From Turicibacter sanguinis (GTDB lineage: Bacteria; Bacillota_I; Bacilli_A; MOL361; Turicibacteraceae), in NCBI RefSeq assembly GCF_013046825.1, contig NZ_CP053187.1:2514001-2578000 (forward strand): a DNA stretch of 64,000 nt, given 5' to 3'. Position numbers and translations under genes: made by a program. Shown here piece by piece: positions 25,537-35,413 of the stretch; position 1 is the stretch's first letter, and every line of letters begins with the position of its first letter. The notes beneath the pieces are model-generated. The model did no database searches. It had not been told where the DNA came from and saw only the letters and a list, made by a program, of their open reading frames with translations.

Positions 25537-26271
25537 AATAATGGACAATTTGCTTTAATCGATGCTGGTGATTGTGATGATGATGCAAAAGTTAAATCAT
25601 ATCTTAAAAATCAAGAGGTTACTGGATTAGAATATTTAATTATTACTCATTTCCATGCAAACCACTTCGGAGATGCTGAAAGCCAAGTCGAAGCGACACT
25701 CACAACTATTGGGGATGTTGATTTATTTAAAGCGGGTCATCATGGTTCAAGTACAAGCAATACAGCTTCTTTATTAAATCGCATTACACCAGAACATGTT
25801 GTCATCATGGCAGGAGCCAATAATCAATATGGTCACCCGGATGCCGAAGTCATGGACCGTTTTAAAAACTTAGGAATCCCTGTTTATCGAACGGATGAGC
25901 AAGGAACCATTATCGTAACCTTAAGTGAAGACGGTGTCTCAGTCAATAAACAACCAGGAAGTTATCAAGCTGGTAAGCAACCTGAAAGTTCAAGTAGCAC
26001 ATCAAATAGCTCATCAGGTAGTTCCTCAAGCAACACCTCACCCAATACCTCTTCAACTCAAAGTCAATCAACTAATGAAAGCTCAACTTCTACTCAATAT
26101 AAAGATGACAATCCGAATGGAATCTACAATCAGGAATCAACCGCTCCTAAAGAATCCTACAAAAACTGTACGTTGTTAAGAGTAGTTTATCCAGATGGGG
26201 TTCCACAAGGACATCCAGCTTATGAGTCAAAACATGATCGCGATAAAGATGGTTGGGCTTGTGAAAGATAA
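25537..26271 (+). pseudogene. MBL-fold hydrolase with C-terminal Excalibur domain, truncated and internally deleted
   Basis: The frame is open from just after a TAA at 25534, with no start codon before the MBL strand 'GQFALIDAGD'. The signal peptide and the first strand of a ComEC/Rec2-like metallo-beta-lactamase fold are therefore missing. The metal motif reads HFHANH (25648-25665) instead of HxHxDH and passes directly into GDAESQVE, which in full-length relatives lies over 100 residues later. About that much has been deleted in frame. The rest is well preserved: AGHHGS motif, S/T-rich linker (about 66 residues) and the calcium-binding Excalibur motif DRDKDGWACE at the C-terminus. Confidence 0.8.
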
Positions 26272-26667
26272 AATAAACCAAGTATGATTATAAAGGTATT
26301 AATATATACTTAGAGTCCCTAAATTGGATTCAGGAAAGAATTATATCTTTCTACATAAGAATCCCGTTGAGCAGGGGTAAGGCTTAAGAAGAAATAAAAC
26401 TGATAACATATTCACATTTCTTGTTACACTCAAAGCAAAGATGAACTACCATTAAAATAGATGCTAATCTGGCGTTTTAAGCAGTTTTAAATGGTGGAAC
26501 ATCTTATGTTTGAAAATACGTAAGATGTTTTTTTATCTCGAGAGAATTAAAAATAACAATTATTCTCTGTTGATCTCTAACCCAACATATGTAAAAATAA
26601 AATTATGACAATAAAAAACATATTTACCTATAAATTTACATTAAAATTAGGATAGGGAGCGGTAAAA
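26272..26667. other. Intergenic region before the GHKL cassette
   Basis: It holds one terminator (26499-26534) and then about 130 A+T-rich bases that must contain the promoter of the cassette. No clear -35/-10 pair could be fixed by eye. Confidence 0.4.
26499..26534 (+). terminator. Intrinsic terminator upstream of the GHKL cassette
   Basis: AACATCTTATGT pairs with ACGTAAGATGTT (one mismatch), then TTTTTTT. Confidence 0.8.
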
Positions 26668-28542
26668 ATGACACAATACTGGCAGTTTACACCAGTTGAT
26701 CGTATTGAAGAGTCGACTTTTCATCCTGTATTGGAGCGATTTTATAAAAATGGTATATCAGGGTTAATTCGTGAGAATATTCAAAACTCATTGGATGGGA
26801 AGTTAAAAGAAATTGAGGGTCCTGTTACAGTAACTATTAAAACTGGAACCATTGATAAAGAACATATTCCTGGATTAGATGAAGTAAAAGAGCGCATTTT
26901 GAGTTTACAAGGGCGTAATGGATATACAAAAGAAACAATTGCGCACATGCAAAATAAGCTGCATACTCAAACCATTCAGTATATTTCTTTTGAAGACAGC
27001 AATACAAAAGGCTTACGTGGTGCAAAGAATGGGCAAACCAACTCTAATGAGGACACGTGGAGCATTTACGCCTATAACAAAGGGGTTCACACAATTGAAG
27101 CAGATGAGTCAGCAGAGCAGGCACGCGGTGGTTCTCACGGAATCGGGAAAATTGCATCAAATGCAGCATCTGATTTGTATCTAATGTATTTTGCGAACTG
27201 TGATGAATTTGGGAATCAGCACCTCGGTGGAACTATTCAATTAATTGAACACGAAATGAATTCGAAATGTTATCGTGCAACAGGTTATTTTACACAGATA
27301 CAGGATGGTAAATTTTATCCCTTTGAAAACCATTACCACGAGGTATTCCAAAAACAAACGCGTGGTTTAAAAATTATTGTACCGTTTTTACGTTCGGAGT
27401 TCAGTGATGAAATTGAAATTATAAAGGCCGTTTGTGATAGTTTCTTCTTATCTATTTTAGAAGGCAAGTTGCAAGTCTACATTAATGATAAGTGCTTGAA
27501 TATTCAAACCATTGGTCAATACATGGCTAATCAAATCTATTATCCAGATCATGTAGAACCTAAAAATTTGAACTTTACACCGTATTATTATCAAACGTAT
27601 ACAGAATTAGAACCACAACGTATTACAATTAAGGATAAAAAAGAAACCTATGAATTCAACTTATATTTTAGATATGATTTATCTATTCCAAAAGGGCGCA
27701 TTGGGATTATTCGAACAATCGGCATGAAGATTGAGGATAAGAAAATTAGTGGCCATGTCAATAAACCGTTTAATGGAATTTTAATTCCGGTATCTTCGAA
27801 AGAAGATGCTTATTTAAAGTCACTGGAAAACGAATCACATACCCAGTTAGCTTTTGATCACATCAAAGATCCAAAACTTCAATCAAATGCTAAACGTTTC
27901 ATTAATAATATTACCAAAGAAATTAGTCAAGTAATTGAGGTGGCAATTAAACAAAACAATCCAACGGATGGGAAGATTGATACTGGTGATATTTTATATG
28001 TGGTTGAAACTCAGTTTAAACAAGAGTTATCTAAAGTAGCTTCACCTGTAAAGTTGAAAAAAGGGAGTAAAGAACAAACTGTGGTTAAGGTTAAAACAGA
28101 TGTTCCAAAGAAGAAACCGAAAAACAAAGAAGCGAAAGAGCAAGATCAAAAACCACCACTAAAACGTAAACCTCGTGCTAAAGATGAGGATGAAGGTAAA
28201 ATAAAATACCAAGCACAACCAGATCGTGTTCAACGTGCAATCATTGGTAATGCTGAAATCCTACGCTTTGATTTCTCAAAAAGCCCTGAGATAAAAAATG
28301 TAAAGACTTGTGATGTTTCACTTGCTGTTGTTGATGGGATGGGGAAAGAATATCCTAATGAATTAAAGCTTCGTGACGCTTATACACAAATCACCGATTT
28401 AACCACAAGTAAATCACTAAAAGTCGAAGGCGACATCATTAGAAATGTTGTCTTAACTAAAGGGGTAGCTCAGCTGAAACTCCAATCATCTGATAATAAT
28501 CTGAACAAAAATCTGAAATTTGTGTACTATGTGGAGGTGTAG
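26668..28542 (+). CDS. GHKL-type ATPase protein, first gene of a three-gene defence-like cassette
   Basis: 624 residues, start supported by GGGAGCGG. The N-terminal domain carries the Bergerat-fold motifs: 'IRENIQNSLDG' (N box; Glu36, Asn40, Asp43), 'FEDSNTKGL' (G1; Asp110, Asn112, Gly115) and GGSHGIGK (G2; 154-161). It thus belongs with Hsp90/MutL/MORC-like ATP-binding proteins, not with kinases, as there is no phospho-acceptor domain. A middle beta-rich region (about 300-430) is followed by a Lys/Pro-rich linker (about 470-515) and a C-terminal beta domain. It is separated by two bases from the next gene, which suggests a complex. Antiphage function is inferred from the neighbourhood. Confidence 0.75.
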   Translation: MTQYWQFTPVDRIEESTFHPVLERFYKNGISGLIRENIQNSLDGKLKEIEGPVTVTIKTGTIDKEHIPGLDEVKERILSLQGRNGYTKETIAHMQNKLHTQTIQYISFEDSNTKGLRGAKNGQTNSNEDTWSIYAYNKGVHTIEADESAEQARGGSHGIGKIASNAASDLYLMYFANCDEFGNQHLGGTIQLIEHEMNSKCYRATGYFTQIQDGKFYPFENHYHEVFQKQTRGLKIIVPFLRSEFSDEIEIIKAVCDSFFLSILEGKLQVYINDKCLNIQTIGQYMANQIYYPDHVEPKNLNFTPYYYQTYTELEPQRITIKDKKETYEFNLYFRYDLSIPKGRIGIIRTIGMKIEDKKISGHVNKPFNGILIPVSSKEDAYLKSLENESHTQLAFDHIKDPKLQSNAKRFINNITKEISQVIEVAIKQNNPTDGKIDTGDILYVVETQFKQELSKVASPVKLKKGSKEQTVVKVKTDVPKKKPKNKEAKEQDQKPPLKRKPRAKDEDEGKIKYQAQPDRVQRAIIGNAEILRFDFSKSPEIKNVKTCDVSLAVVDGMGKEYPNELKLRDAYTQITDLTTSKSLKVEGDIIRNVVLTKGVAQLKLQSSDNNLNKNLKFVYYVEV

Positions 28543-28544
28543 AC

Positions 28545-29393
28545 ATGATTTATAAAAAAGAAGCGAATTTCCCATACCCTCTCTTAACAAACACATCAGA
28601 CTCATACGAACAATGCCAATTCATTTTAGATATCGATTTACAAGAAAACACAGATCATTATCAATTCAATGTGAAATCAGAAATTGAATCATCTTTTATC
28701 AAAAAGCTAATTCAAGCAAAACAAGCAAAACTTATTCTTGTCATCCAATCAAAGGATAACAAATTTTATGATGTCAATTTAAAGGAAGATCAAGTTATCA
28801 TCGCTAAAACACGCCTCTCATTAAGTAAGCGAACAACACTCCAACTACTTATTCAAGCAGTAGGGGATGTGAATTTCGCAACAAATGAAGACTTAGCAAG
28901 TTTTTACGATGACATAAAAGAAGACATTACAGTACCAAAACACTCTGTTCTTGGATTCTCAAACTGTGTCATCTTCGATGGAAGTACAACTAAACCATTT
29001 GACCTATTTGAAAAGAAACTAAATCCAGATTTAAAATCAGAAATCGCAATTGATTTAGGTAGTGAAACAATTATTATTCAGTATAAACACGAAGAGTTCC
29101 AGTTCAATGATTCAAGTATGAGCGGAACCTTAAATAATCCATACATCTATATGGGACTTCAAAAAGCACTTTATCGCTTTATTATTAAATATGGTGAAGA
29201 TGATCAAGTCTACTTAGAAGACATCGAACACCCTGAAGATGGACTAGACTTCAAACTATATAACTTGATGAAAAGTAAGATGATAACAGAGTTGAATACC
29301 GAAAATATGGATGAAGTTATTTCTAAAATTTCAGATAAAATCTTAAACAAGTTTACAACTGCGGTAAGGGGGCTTTATAAAAATGAAGATTAA
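28545..29393 (+). CDS. Hypothetical protein, second gene of the GHKL cassette
   Basis: 282 residues. The start sits two bases after the ATPase stop, behind GAGGTG. No enzyme motif, signal peptide or membrane segment is visible. The first ~100 residues alternate beta strands ('YQFNVKSEIESSFI', 'AKLILVIQSKDNKFYDVNL'), and the C-terminal third is helical and acidic. The sequence reads like a structural or recognition subunit that works with the ATPase. It overlaps the third gene by 11 bases, so all three are translationally coupled. Family not recognised. Confidence 0.65.
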   Translation: MIYKKEANFPYPLLTNTSDSYEQCQFILDIDLQENTDHYQFNVKSEIESSFIKKLIQAKQAKLILVIQSKDNKFYDVNLKEDQVIIAKTRLSLSKRTTLQLLIQAVGDVNFATNEDLASFYDDIKEDITVPKHSVLGFSNCVIFDGSTTKPFDLFEKKLNPDLKSEIAIDLGSETIIIQYKHEEFQFNDSSMSGTLNNPYIYMGLQKALYRFIIKYGEDDQVYLEDIEHPEDGLDFKLYNLMKSKMITELNTENMDEVISKISDKILNKFTTAVRGLYKNED

Positions 29394-30120
29394 TTTATTA
29401 GACAAAGGTTATAAAAATAACGAAGACTTCTACAATGCCTTCCTTACTAATAGCATGGAAGAATTTTTAAGTGATGAGGTAATAGATTTAAAATCTGCTC
29501 CAGACTTTCCGATCTACCTCAATATACCAGATGAAACAGAACGCGCAAACAAATTCATCGAGGCATTTACTGTCATTGCAAATCACTATTTGCAAACTGA
29601 TCGTGACACACATTTCGATGAACGTTTCTGGCACTCGTTCCTATGCACGGCAAAAAGAGACTATATTTTAGAAAACTATCCTCAAGTTAAATCCGGGATA
29701 AAAGAATTTAATAATGTTGTCCTAAAGAAATTTGACTGGGAAAATTATATTTATAAATGTATTCTTGGTGCTCAGTATGTCGTCGATCATGTGAAAGATT
29801 CATCACGCCATGACCACTACTTCCGTCTAATTGCTGATAATTTAGATCTGTTTAACTACATGTTAAAATATCCAGTATTCCGCAATGGAGAATTTATGAT
29901 CAATATTTTAGATATTGTGGATGAGTATGACTTATCAGCTATCTTAAAGCAAAAAATTACATGGCGCGATGATTTAGGAAAAGATGAGCGCGTTGGAAGA
30001 CGTGTACTATTTGAGTTTAATAAAAGTTATCCAGTTATCTTGTTCCCAATGCTGAGTAAGAAAGAATTAGAACCATTATTTTTTGAGTATTTGGAGATGT
30101 ATTGGGATGAAAAGAGTTAA
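29383..30120 (+). CDS. Hypothetical protein, third gene of the GHKL cassette
   Basis: 245 residues, beginning inside the second gene (AAAATGAAGATTAA overlap). The protein is acidic, aromatic-rich and predicted to be mostly helical. Distinct runs are 'DERFWHSFLCTAKRDYILE' and 'DKDERVGRR'-like basic turns near residue 200; no catalytic motif is obvious. No gene follows for 360 bases and no T-rich terminator is clear. It is always expected to be co-produced with the GHKL ATPase. I do not recognise the family; an effector or adaptor role would be speculation. Confidence 0.65.
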   Translation: MKINLLDKGYKNNEDFYNAFLTNSMEEFLSDEVIDLKSAPDFPIYLNIPDETERANKFIEAFTVIANHYLQTDRDTHFDERFWHSFLCTAKRDYILENYPQVKSGIKEFNNVVLKKFDWENYIYKCILGAQYVVDHVKDSSRHDHYFRLIADNLDLFNYMLKYPVFRNGEFMINILDIVDEYDLSAILKQKITWRDDLGKDERVGRRVLFEFNKSYPVILFPMLSKKELEPLFFEYLEMYWDEKS

Positions 30121-30481
30121 ATTATCCTGAAAATTTTTTTACTACTTAAACTTTTAACGGTATGTTGTATTTGTCCAAATATTGTCGCATGACTTATGTT
30201 AATACCAAGTAATAATGTATTTAGACTACTATTTTCCCTTTTCTTGAAAGATTCTAATATTTTTAGATCGATAATTTCATGAAACGAAATACATGAGAGA
30301 TAAATTAATAAATCTATTTATTTAGCATATTTTCTCTCACTTGAAATATGAAGAAAAAATTATAAAATTGTTAAACTTAACTATTTGGCAGTATTCAAAC
30401 ATAGTTATCATAATATTCACTTGATCTTGATATCATTTGGATATAGAATATATGTAATAAAAAGGAAAAACGGAGGGGAAT
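30121..30481. other. A+T-rich intergenic region before the AIPR gene
   Basis: Very A+T-rich, without a coding frame. The GGAGGGG ribosome binding site at its end belongs to the AIPR gene. No clear terminator for the GHKL cassette is seen. Confidence 0.4.
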
Positions 30482-32254
30482 ATGGAAATTATTAAACATG
30501 AACTAAAAAAAATAATTGAATTTTCCGAAAAAATTGGAGAATCATTAAGCGAAGAGCAAGCATTTAATTTTTTAATTTTACAATATTTTTATTTTAATGG
30601 AAGTGACATCAGTAGTAAATGGGTTGATATAAAATCTTGTATTACTGATGGACCCAATGATGGGGGAATAGACTTCGTATACTTCGATGAGGATAATTCA
30701 AAAATAATTATTGGACAAAATAAGTGTGTTAAACAAATGAGTGTAAATGAATCTTTAAATGAATTTAATAAAGTCCTAAGAACTATCAAGGATTTTGAAT
30801 TGCAAAAAACTGGTTCATATAATAATCGATTAAAAGAAGTTTTACAAGATAGCTTAGACAGACTAACGGATGAAAATATAGGAAATATAGAGTTTGTATT
30901 CTCTTGTTCATCTGCATTGAATAAAAATAAGGTTATAGAAAAAATAATGTCAAACGAATCTCATATGATAGAACAAATAACCTTGAATGCTATAGAAGAC
31001 ATTGAAACAAGAATCGAGTTATTTCAAAGTATAATAAATAAAGTTTCAGAAGCAAAATTAAAATTAGATAAACCAAAAAACTTTTTATCATATCAATCTG
31101 AGAATATGGAAGGTATCTTTGTTAATATTAGTTCAAAATCATTGACAAAAATATATAATAAATATAAAGATAAAGGATTATTTGATTTGAATATAAGAAA
31201 ATATATTCGCAATAAATTAGTGGATGATAGTATAACAGATACAATTAGAAACAATAGTGAAAACTTTTGGTTTTTAAATAATGGTCTAACAATCGCTTGT
31301 GATGAATTTTCACTTGATGGAGATAACATTAGACTATATGATTTTTCAATTGTAAACGGAGGACAAACAACAAATCTAATTGGGAAATCCAACACTGAAA
31401 AAGAATTTTTTATTCCTTGTAAAATAGTCAGAAATTTGGATGGAAATGATGAGAACTTCTTTTCAAAAATCGCGGAGGCAACTAATTCTCAAAAGCCAAT
31501 ACAATCTAAAGATTTAAAATCTAATTCACCTGAAATGAGACGCTTAAAAGCACTCCTAAAAGACTATAAAATTGATTTGGAAATTAAACGGGGTGATAAA
31601 AAACTTCCATCATCATATACAAAAATTAAAAATGATGAACTTGCTCAAATTATCCTGTCATTTGTAAATCAAAAACCAGGAACATCGCGCTCTTCTAAAA
31701 ATTCATTGTTTTCAAACAATAAATACTATAGTTTAATATTTAAACAACCTTATCATAAATCTGATGAAAAGAAGAAATTTTTAGTTGATTTAATTGATTT
31801 AAATACAAGATTTACTTACATAAACGATAAATTAAAAAAACCGGGAGAATTACAAGTCGAAGAGCAAATTATTCTGAAAAATGGTAAACAAATTTTATTT
31901 TCATTATTTGGTGTTGTTTATCAATTAGTCAATAATGATCTAACCCTCGAAGAACTCAAACATGATGATTCTCTTTTAACTACACGTGATTTTCCATATA
32001 ATTCACTCTTATCGAACTATACTAGTGATGATATTGATAGTAAATTGACTGATTTGATTAAACTATTAATTAATATTTTGGCAAAAGAATATGATAATCA
32101 ATATCGTAATGGAAAAGTTACTAGTGTTAGTAATTTTTTTAAAACAGACAAAAAATATCAAGATGATATTTTAAGAAAAACTTTTATTCCTGAATTTTCA
32201 AGAACACGTAATTATGATGAATTAATGGAATACGCGTCAATTTTTAAACGTTAA
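30482..32254 (+). CDS. AIPR-family (abortive infection) protein with N-terminal nuclease-like motif
   Basis: 590 residues, starting behind GGAGGGG. The AIPR core is recognisable from 'FWFLNNGLTIACDEF' (266-275) and 'FSIVNGGQTTNLI' (292-300), the conserved NNG..NGGQT pattern of abortive-infection phage-resistance proteins. The N-terminus has 'DGPNDGGIDFVYFDEDNS' followed by IIIGQNK, a spacing (Asp64 ... Gln79-x-Lys81) like PD-(D/E)XK restriction-type nucleases. Codon use is conspicuously A+T-rich compared with flanking genes, suggesting recent transfer. It is monocistronic as far as can be seen. It is expected to act in antiphage defence by cleaving nucleic acid. Confidence 0.82.
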   Translation: MEIIKHELKKIIEFSEKIGESLSEEQAFNFLILQYFYFNGSDISSKWVDIKSCITDGPNDGGIDFVYFDEDNSKIIIGQNKCVKQMSVNESLNEFNKVLRTIKDFELQKTGSYNNRLKEVLQDSLDRLTDENIGNIEFVFSCSSALNKNKVIEKIMSNESHMIEQITLNAIEDIETRIELFQSIINKVSEAKLKLDKPKNFLSYQSENMEGIFVNISSKSLTKIYNKYKDKGLFDLNIRKYIRNKLVDDSITDTIRNNSENFWFLNNGLTIACDEFSLDGDNIRLYDFSIVNGGQTTNLIGKSNTEKEFFIPCKIVRNLDGNDENFFSKIAEATNSQKPIQSKDLKSNSPEMRRLKALLKDYKIDLEIKRGDKKLPSSYTKIKNDELAQIILSFVNQKPGTSRSSKNSLFSNNKYYSLIFKQPYHKSDEKKKFLVDLIDLNTRFTYINDKLKKPGELQVEEQIILKNGKQILFSLFGVVYQLVNNDLTLEELKHDDSLLTTRDFPYNSLLSNYTSDDIDSKLTDLIKLLINILAKEYDNQYRNGKVTSVSNFFKTDKKYQDDILRKTFIPEFSRTRNYDELMEYASIFKR

Positions 32255-32387
32255 CAAAATATATGTTATTTTATAATAGTTTTATTCAAAATCAATTTTC
32301 ATATGCAATATACATTTTGAAGTGTATGATAACTGGTTGGAGTATTCTACAAAAGTTCATTTTTTTATTTTATATACGAAATAATAA

Positions 32388-32430
32388 AAAGAGTAATCTA
32401 AATTTAGCAAACTTCAGATTACTCTTTAAC
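32388..32430 (+). terminator. Terminator-like hairpin after the AIPR gene
   Basis: AAAGAGTAATCT/AGATTACTCTTT perfect 12-bp stem with a 16-base loop. The T run is short. Confidence 0.65.
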
Positions 32431-32500
32431 TTTGGGCTACGATAATTCTATGGTTCTTATACTAGGACTGAAAGAGCATTTTTCGTTTTTAAAATCAAAA

Positions 32501-32809
32501 TTACTTTGTTGACTTCAAGACAATATTTCTCTCAAATCCGCCACGTGCGGATTTTTTTTGTTGGCGTTTCATTAGTAAATCTTCTTCAGTGTATCCCATT
32601 TTATGTGCTAAACCGAATAAAACTTCCATAACATCCGCTAATTCTTCTAAGTTTTTATCTTGTTTGAATTCTGAGACTTCTTCGTCTAACTTTTTCACTA
32701 AGTATTCAAATGCTATTTCGTTATCGACAATTTCAATTTCTGCTTGTTTGCCACTGTCCTGAATAATTTCAGGAATTAAGTCTCGGACTAATTTATCATA
32801 TTTAATCAT
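32501..32809 (-). CDS. MazG-like nucleoside triphosphate pyrophosphohydrolase
   Basis: 102 residues. The all-alpha NTP-PPase/phosphoribosyl-ATP pyrophosphohydrolase-like fold is indicated by 'YDKLVRDLIPEIIQDSG' at the start. The metal-binding EExxE-type pattern is seen in 'LDEEVSEFKQ' and 'LEELADVMEVL'. It probably hydrolyses non-canonical or surplus NTPs to NMP and pyrophosphate in the cytoplasm. It is transcribed opposite to its neighbours. Small MazG-like enzymes occur both as house-cleaning proteins and within defence islands, so its link to the island is open. Confidence 0.8.
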   Translation of the reverse strand: MIKYDKLVRDLIPEIIQDSGKQAEIEIVDNEIAFEYLVKKLDEEVSEFKQDKNLEELADVMEVLFGLAHKMGYTEEDLLMKRQQKKSARGGFERNIVLKSTK

Positions 32810-32923
32810 ATTTTTGCTCCTTTTTACCTTTTATGATTTTATTATAGTCGCTCACACTAATTAATGTCAAAATTTGAAAATAATGATACACTATATTTAT
32901 ATTGTAAATTAGGGGAATGATCG

Positions 32924-35377
32924 ATGAAATCAGTAAAAAGTATAACAGGTTATGATGATTACTTATATGAACATATGAAAAAAAGTTTTGAACGAGCGAA
33001 GAAAGTTGATATTATTGTTTCCTTTTTGATGGAATCAGGTGTTAAACTCATCGTAGAAGAACTTAAACTTTTAAAGGAACGTAAGATTCCCATTCGTATT
33101 TTAACTGGAAACTATCTGAATATTACACAACCCTCAGCTTTATATTTAATTAAAGATTTATTAGGAGATTCCGTGGATTTACGTTTCTTTAATGATCCTA
33201 ATCCTAAACGTAGTTTTCATGCCAAATCATATTTCTTTGAATATGAGGATGGAAAAGAAATGTATATTGGATCGTCAAATTTATCGAGATCTGCTTGGAC
33301 AGATGGGGTAGAGTGGAATTTTAAAGTTAATCAAAAAGATTATCCAGAGGATTACAATCATTATTATGAAACATTCGAAGATTTATTTTATAATCACTCA
33401 ATTCTGATTACCGATATTGAACTCGACTTTTATTCAAAGAATTGGAAGAAAAATAAGATTTATACAACCACGCCATTTCAAGTCGTAAATCAAGAACTCG
33501 CAGCAGAATCGGAATCTACGAACTATACCAATTTATTTGAACCAAGAGGTGCACAAATTGAAGCTTTGTATCACCTAAAGAGAACACGTGAAGAAGGCTT
33601 TGATAAAGGGCTTGTCGTGGCTGCAACGGGAATTGGAAAAACGTATTTAGCAGCCTTTGATTCGAAAGAATTTGAACGCGTGTTATTTGTTGCGCATCGC
33701 GAAGAAATCTTAAAGCAAGCAGCGAAAAGTTTTAAGAATGTTCGTCACTTAACTGAAGTTGGATATTTTATGGGAAATCAAAAAGATACGACACAAGACG
33801 TCATTTTCGCGTCGGTTCAAAGCTTAGGAAAAATGGACATTTTAGCCTCTAATGTATTCGCTCCCGACCACTTCGATTATATCGTCATTGATGAGTTTCA
33901 TCATGCAGTAGCGGGCAACTATCAAAACATTATTAATTACTTTAAACCAAAATTCTTGCTTGGATTAACAGCCACACCGGATCGGTTAGATAATAAGGAT
34001 GTTCTTGCAGTCTGTGATTATAACTTAGTTTATGAAGCTCCACTACGTAAAGCCATCAATCAAGGGTGGTTAGTGCCCTTTAGATATTATGGAATCTATG
34101 ATGATACGGTGAATTATGATGAGGTCACGTATCAAAATGGAAAATATCAATCCAAGTCTTTGGAAGAAGCACTCGCAATCAACAAGCGAGGAGAATTGGT
34201 ACTCAGTCATTACCGGAAATATATTTCAAAACGTGCGATGGGATTTTGTTCAAGTAAACGTCATGCTGACTTTATGGCACAATTTTTCGTCGCAAATGGT
34301 GTGAAAGCATGTGCGGTCTACAGTGGAGAGGGGGGACCATTTTCCATGGAGAGAAATGAGGCTTTAAGTCAATTAGTTAAAGGTGACATACAAGTGATTT
34401 TCTCGGTTGATATGTTCAATGAAGGCCTTGATATTGCGGCCATTGATATGGTGTTGATGCTACGTCCGACTGAATCTCCAACCATTTTTCTACAACAATT
34501 AGGTCGTGGACTTCGAAAATCGAAAGATAAAAAGTACCTAAATGTGCTCGACTTTATTGGAAACTATAAAAAAGCAAACTTCACCCCCTATCTGATTGCA
34601 GGAGCAACTAAAACAGACTTTACTAAAACAATAGACGTTATTCATCAAGAAGAGTTAATTCCTGAAGATTGTAGCATCGACTTTGACTATCAACTCATCA
34701 ATTTATTTGAAAAAATGGATCAATCTTCAATGAAACTTCAAGATTATATTAAAGAGGAGTACCAACGAATTAAAGCTGATTTAGGATACCGTCCAAGTCG
34801 TGTTGAATTATTTACTTATATGGATGAAGACCTATACATCAAAATGAAATCTCAGTCAAAACTCAATATTTTCAAAGACTACCTTAAATTTTTAAAAAAT
34901 CAAAATGAATTAACTGAAGAAGAATTAATGTGGATTGAGTCTGATGCTGCTTCATTTATCAATATGATCGAGAAAACTGCTATGTCCAAAACATATAAAA
35001 TCCCAACCATTCTAGCCTTTATCCAAAACAATAAGTTGAAGCTATCGATTACAAATGACGATTTATTCCACTCATTTAAATCATTCTATCAACAAGGATC
35101 AAATGGAGTAGACTTAAAACGTGACAAGGGAACAAAAGACTATCAAACCTGGAGAAGTAAAGAATACATCAAACTAGCACGAAATACAGCTGTCAAATAT
35201 TTATGCCAATCTGAATCAGATTTCTTTACATCAGACGAAGATTACATGTATTTAAATAAAGAATTGGAAGCTTTAATTACTAACACAAGTTTTATTAAAC
35301 AAGTTAAAGATGCACTAGAATTTAGAAAACAGGAGTTTTATAAAAATAGATTAGACGATTATTCAAGAAAGACATAA
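32924..35377 (+). CDS. PLD-nuclease / superfamily II DEAD-box-type helicase fusion
   Basis: 817 residues, start supported by AGGGGAATG. The N-terminal phospholipase-D-like domain has one HKD-type motif: His99 and Lys101 in RSFHAKSYF, followed by GSSNLSRS (116-122). A RecA-like SF2 helicase follows with Walker A ATGIGKT (234-240), motif II DEFHH (about 325), motif III LTATPDR and motif VI 'QLGRGLRK' near residue 530. The C-terminal ~250 residues resemble the DUF3427-type region of such fusions. It should translocate on and cut DNA. The next gene begins 36 bases later, implying an operon with a nuclease-like partner. Confidence 0.88.
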   Translation: MKSVKSITGYDDYLYEHMKKSFERAKKVDIIVSFLMESGVKLIVEELKLLKERKIPIRILTGNYLNITQPSALYLIKDLLGDSVDLRFFNDPNPKRSFHAKSYFFEYEDGKEMYIGSSNLSRSAWTDGVEWNFKVNQKDYPEDYNHYYETFEDLFYNHSILITDIELDFYSKNWKKNKIYTTTPFQVVNQELAAESESTNYTNLFEPRGAQIEALYHLKRTREEGFDKGLVVAATGIGKTYLAAFDSKEFERVLFVAHREEILKQAAKSFKNVRHLTEVGYFMGNQKDTTQDVIFASVQSLGKMDILASNVFAPDHFDYIVIDEFHHAVAGNYQNIINYFKPKFLLGLTATPDRLDNKDVLAVCDYNLVYEAPLRKAINQGWLVPFRYYGIYDDTVNYDEVTYQNGKYQSKSLEEALAINKRGELVLSHYRKYISKRAMGFCSSKRHADFMAQFFVANGVKACAVYSGEGGPFSMERNEALSQLVKGDIQVIFSVDMFNEGLDIAAIDMVLMLRPTESPTIFLQQLGRGLRKSKDKKYLNVLDFIGNYKKANFTPYLIAGATKTDFTKTIDVIHQEELIPEDCSIDFDYQLINLFEKMDQSSMKLQDYIKEEYQRIKADLGYRPSRVELFTYMDEDLYIKMKSQSKLNIFKDYLKFLKNQNELTEEELMWIESDAASFINMIEKTAMSKTYKIPTILAFIQNNKLKLSITNDDLFHSFKSFYQQGSNGVDLKRDKGTKDYQTWRSKEYIKLARNTAVKYLCQSESDFFTSDEDYMYLNKELEALITNTSFIKQVKDALEFRKQEFYKNRLDDYSRKT

Positions 35378-35413
35378 TTAATCAGTATACAATGTAGGGG
35401 GAAGGATATAATC

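Noticed and set aside
32501-32809. Treating the MazG-like gene as an antitoxin or as a component of the helicase system
   Set aside because: It is on the opposite strand with its own start signals and has no toxin-like partner; proximity alone is not enough.
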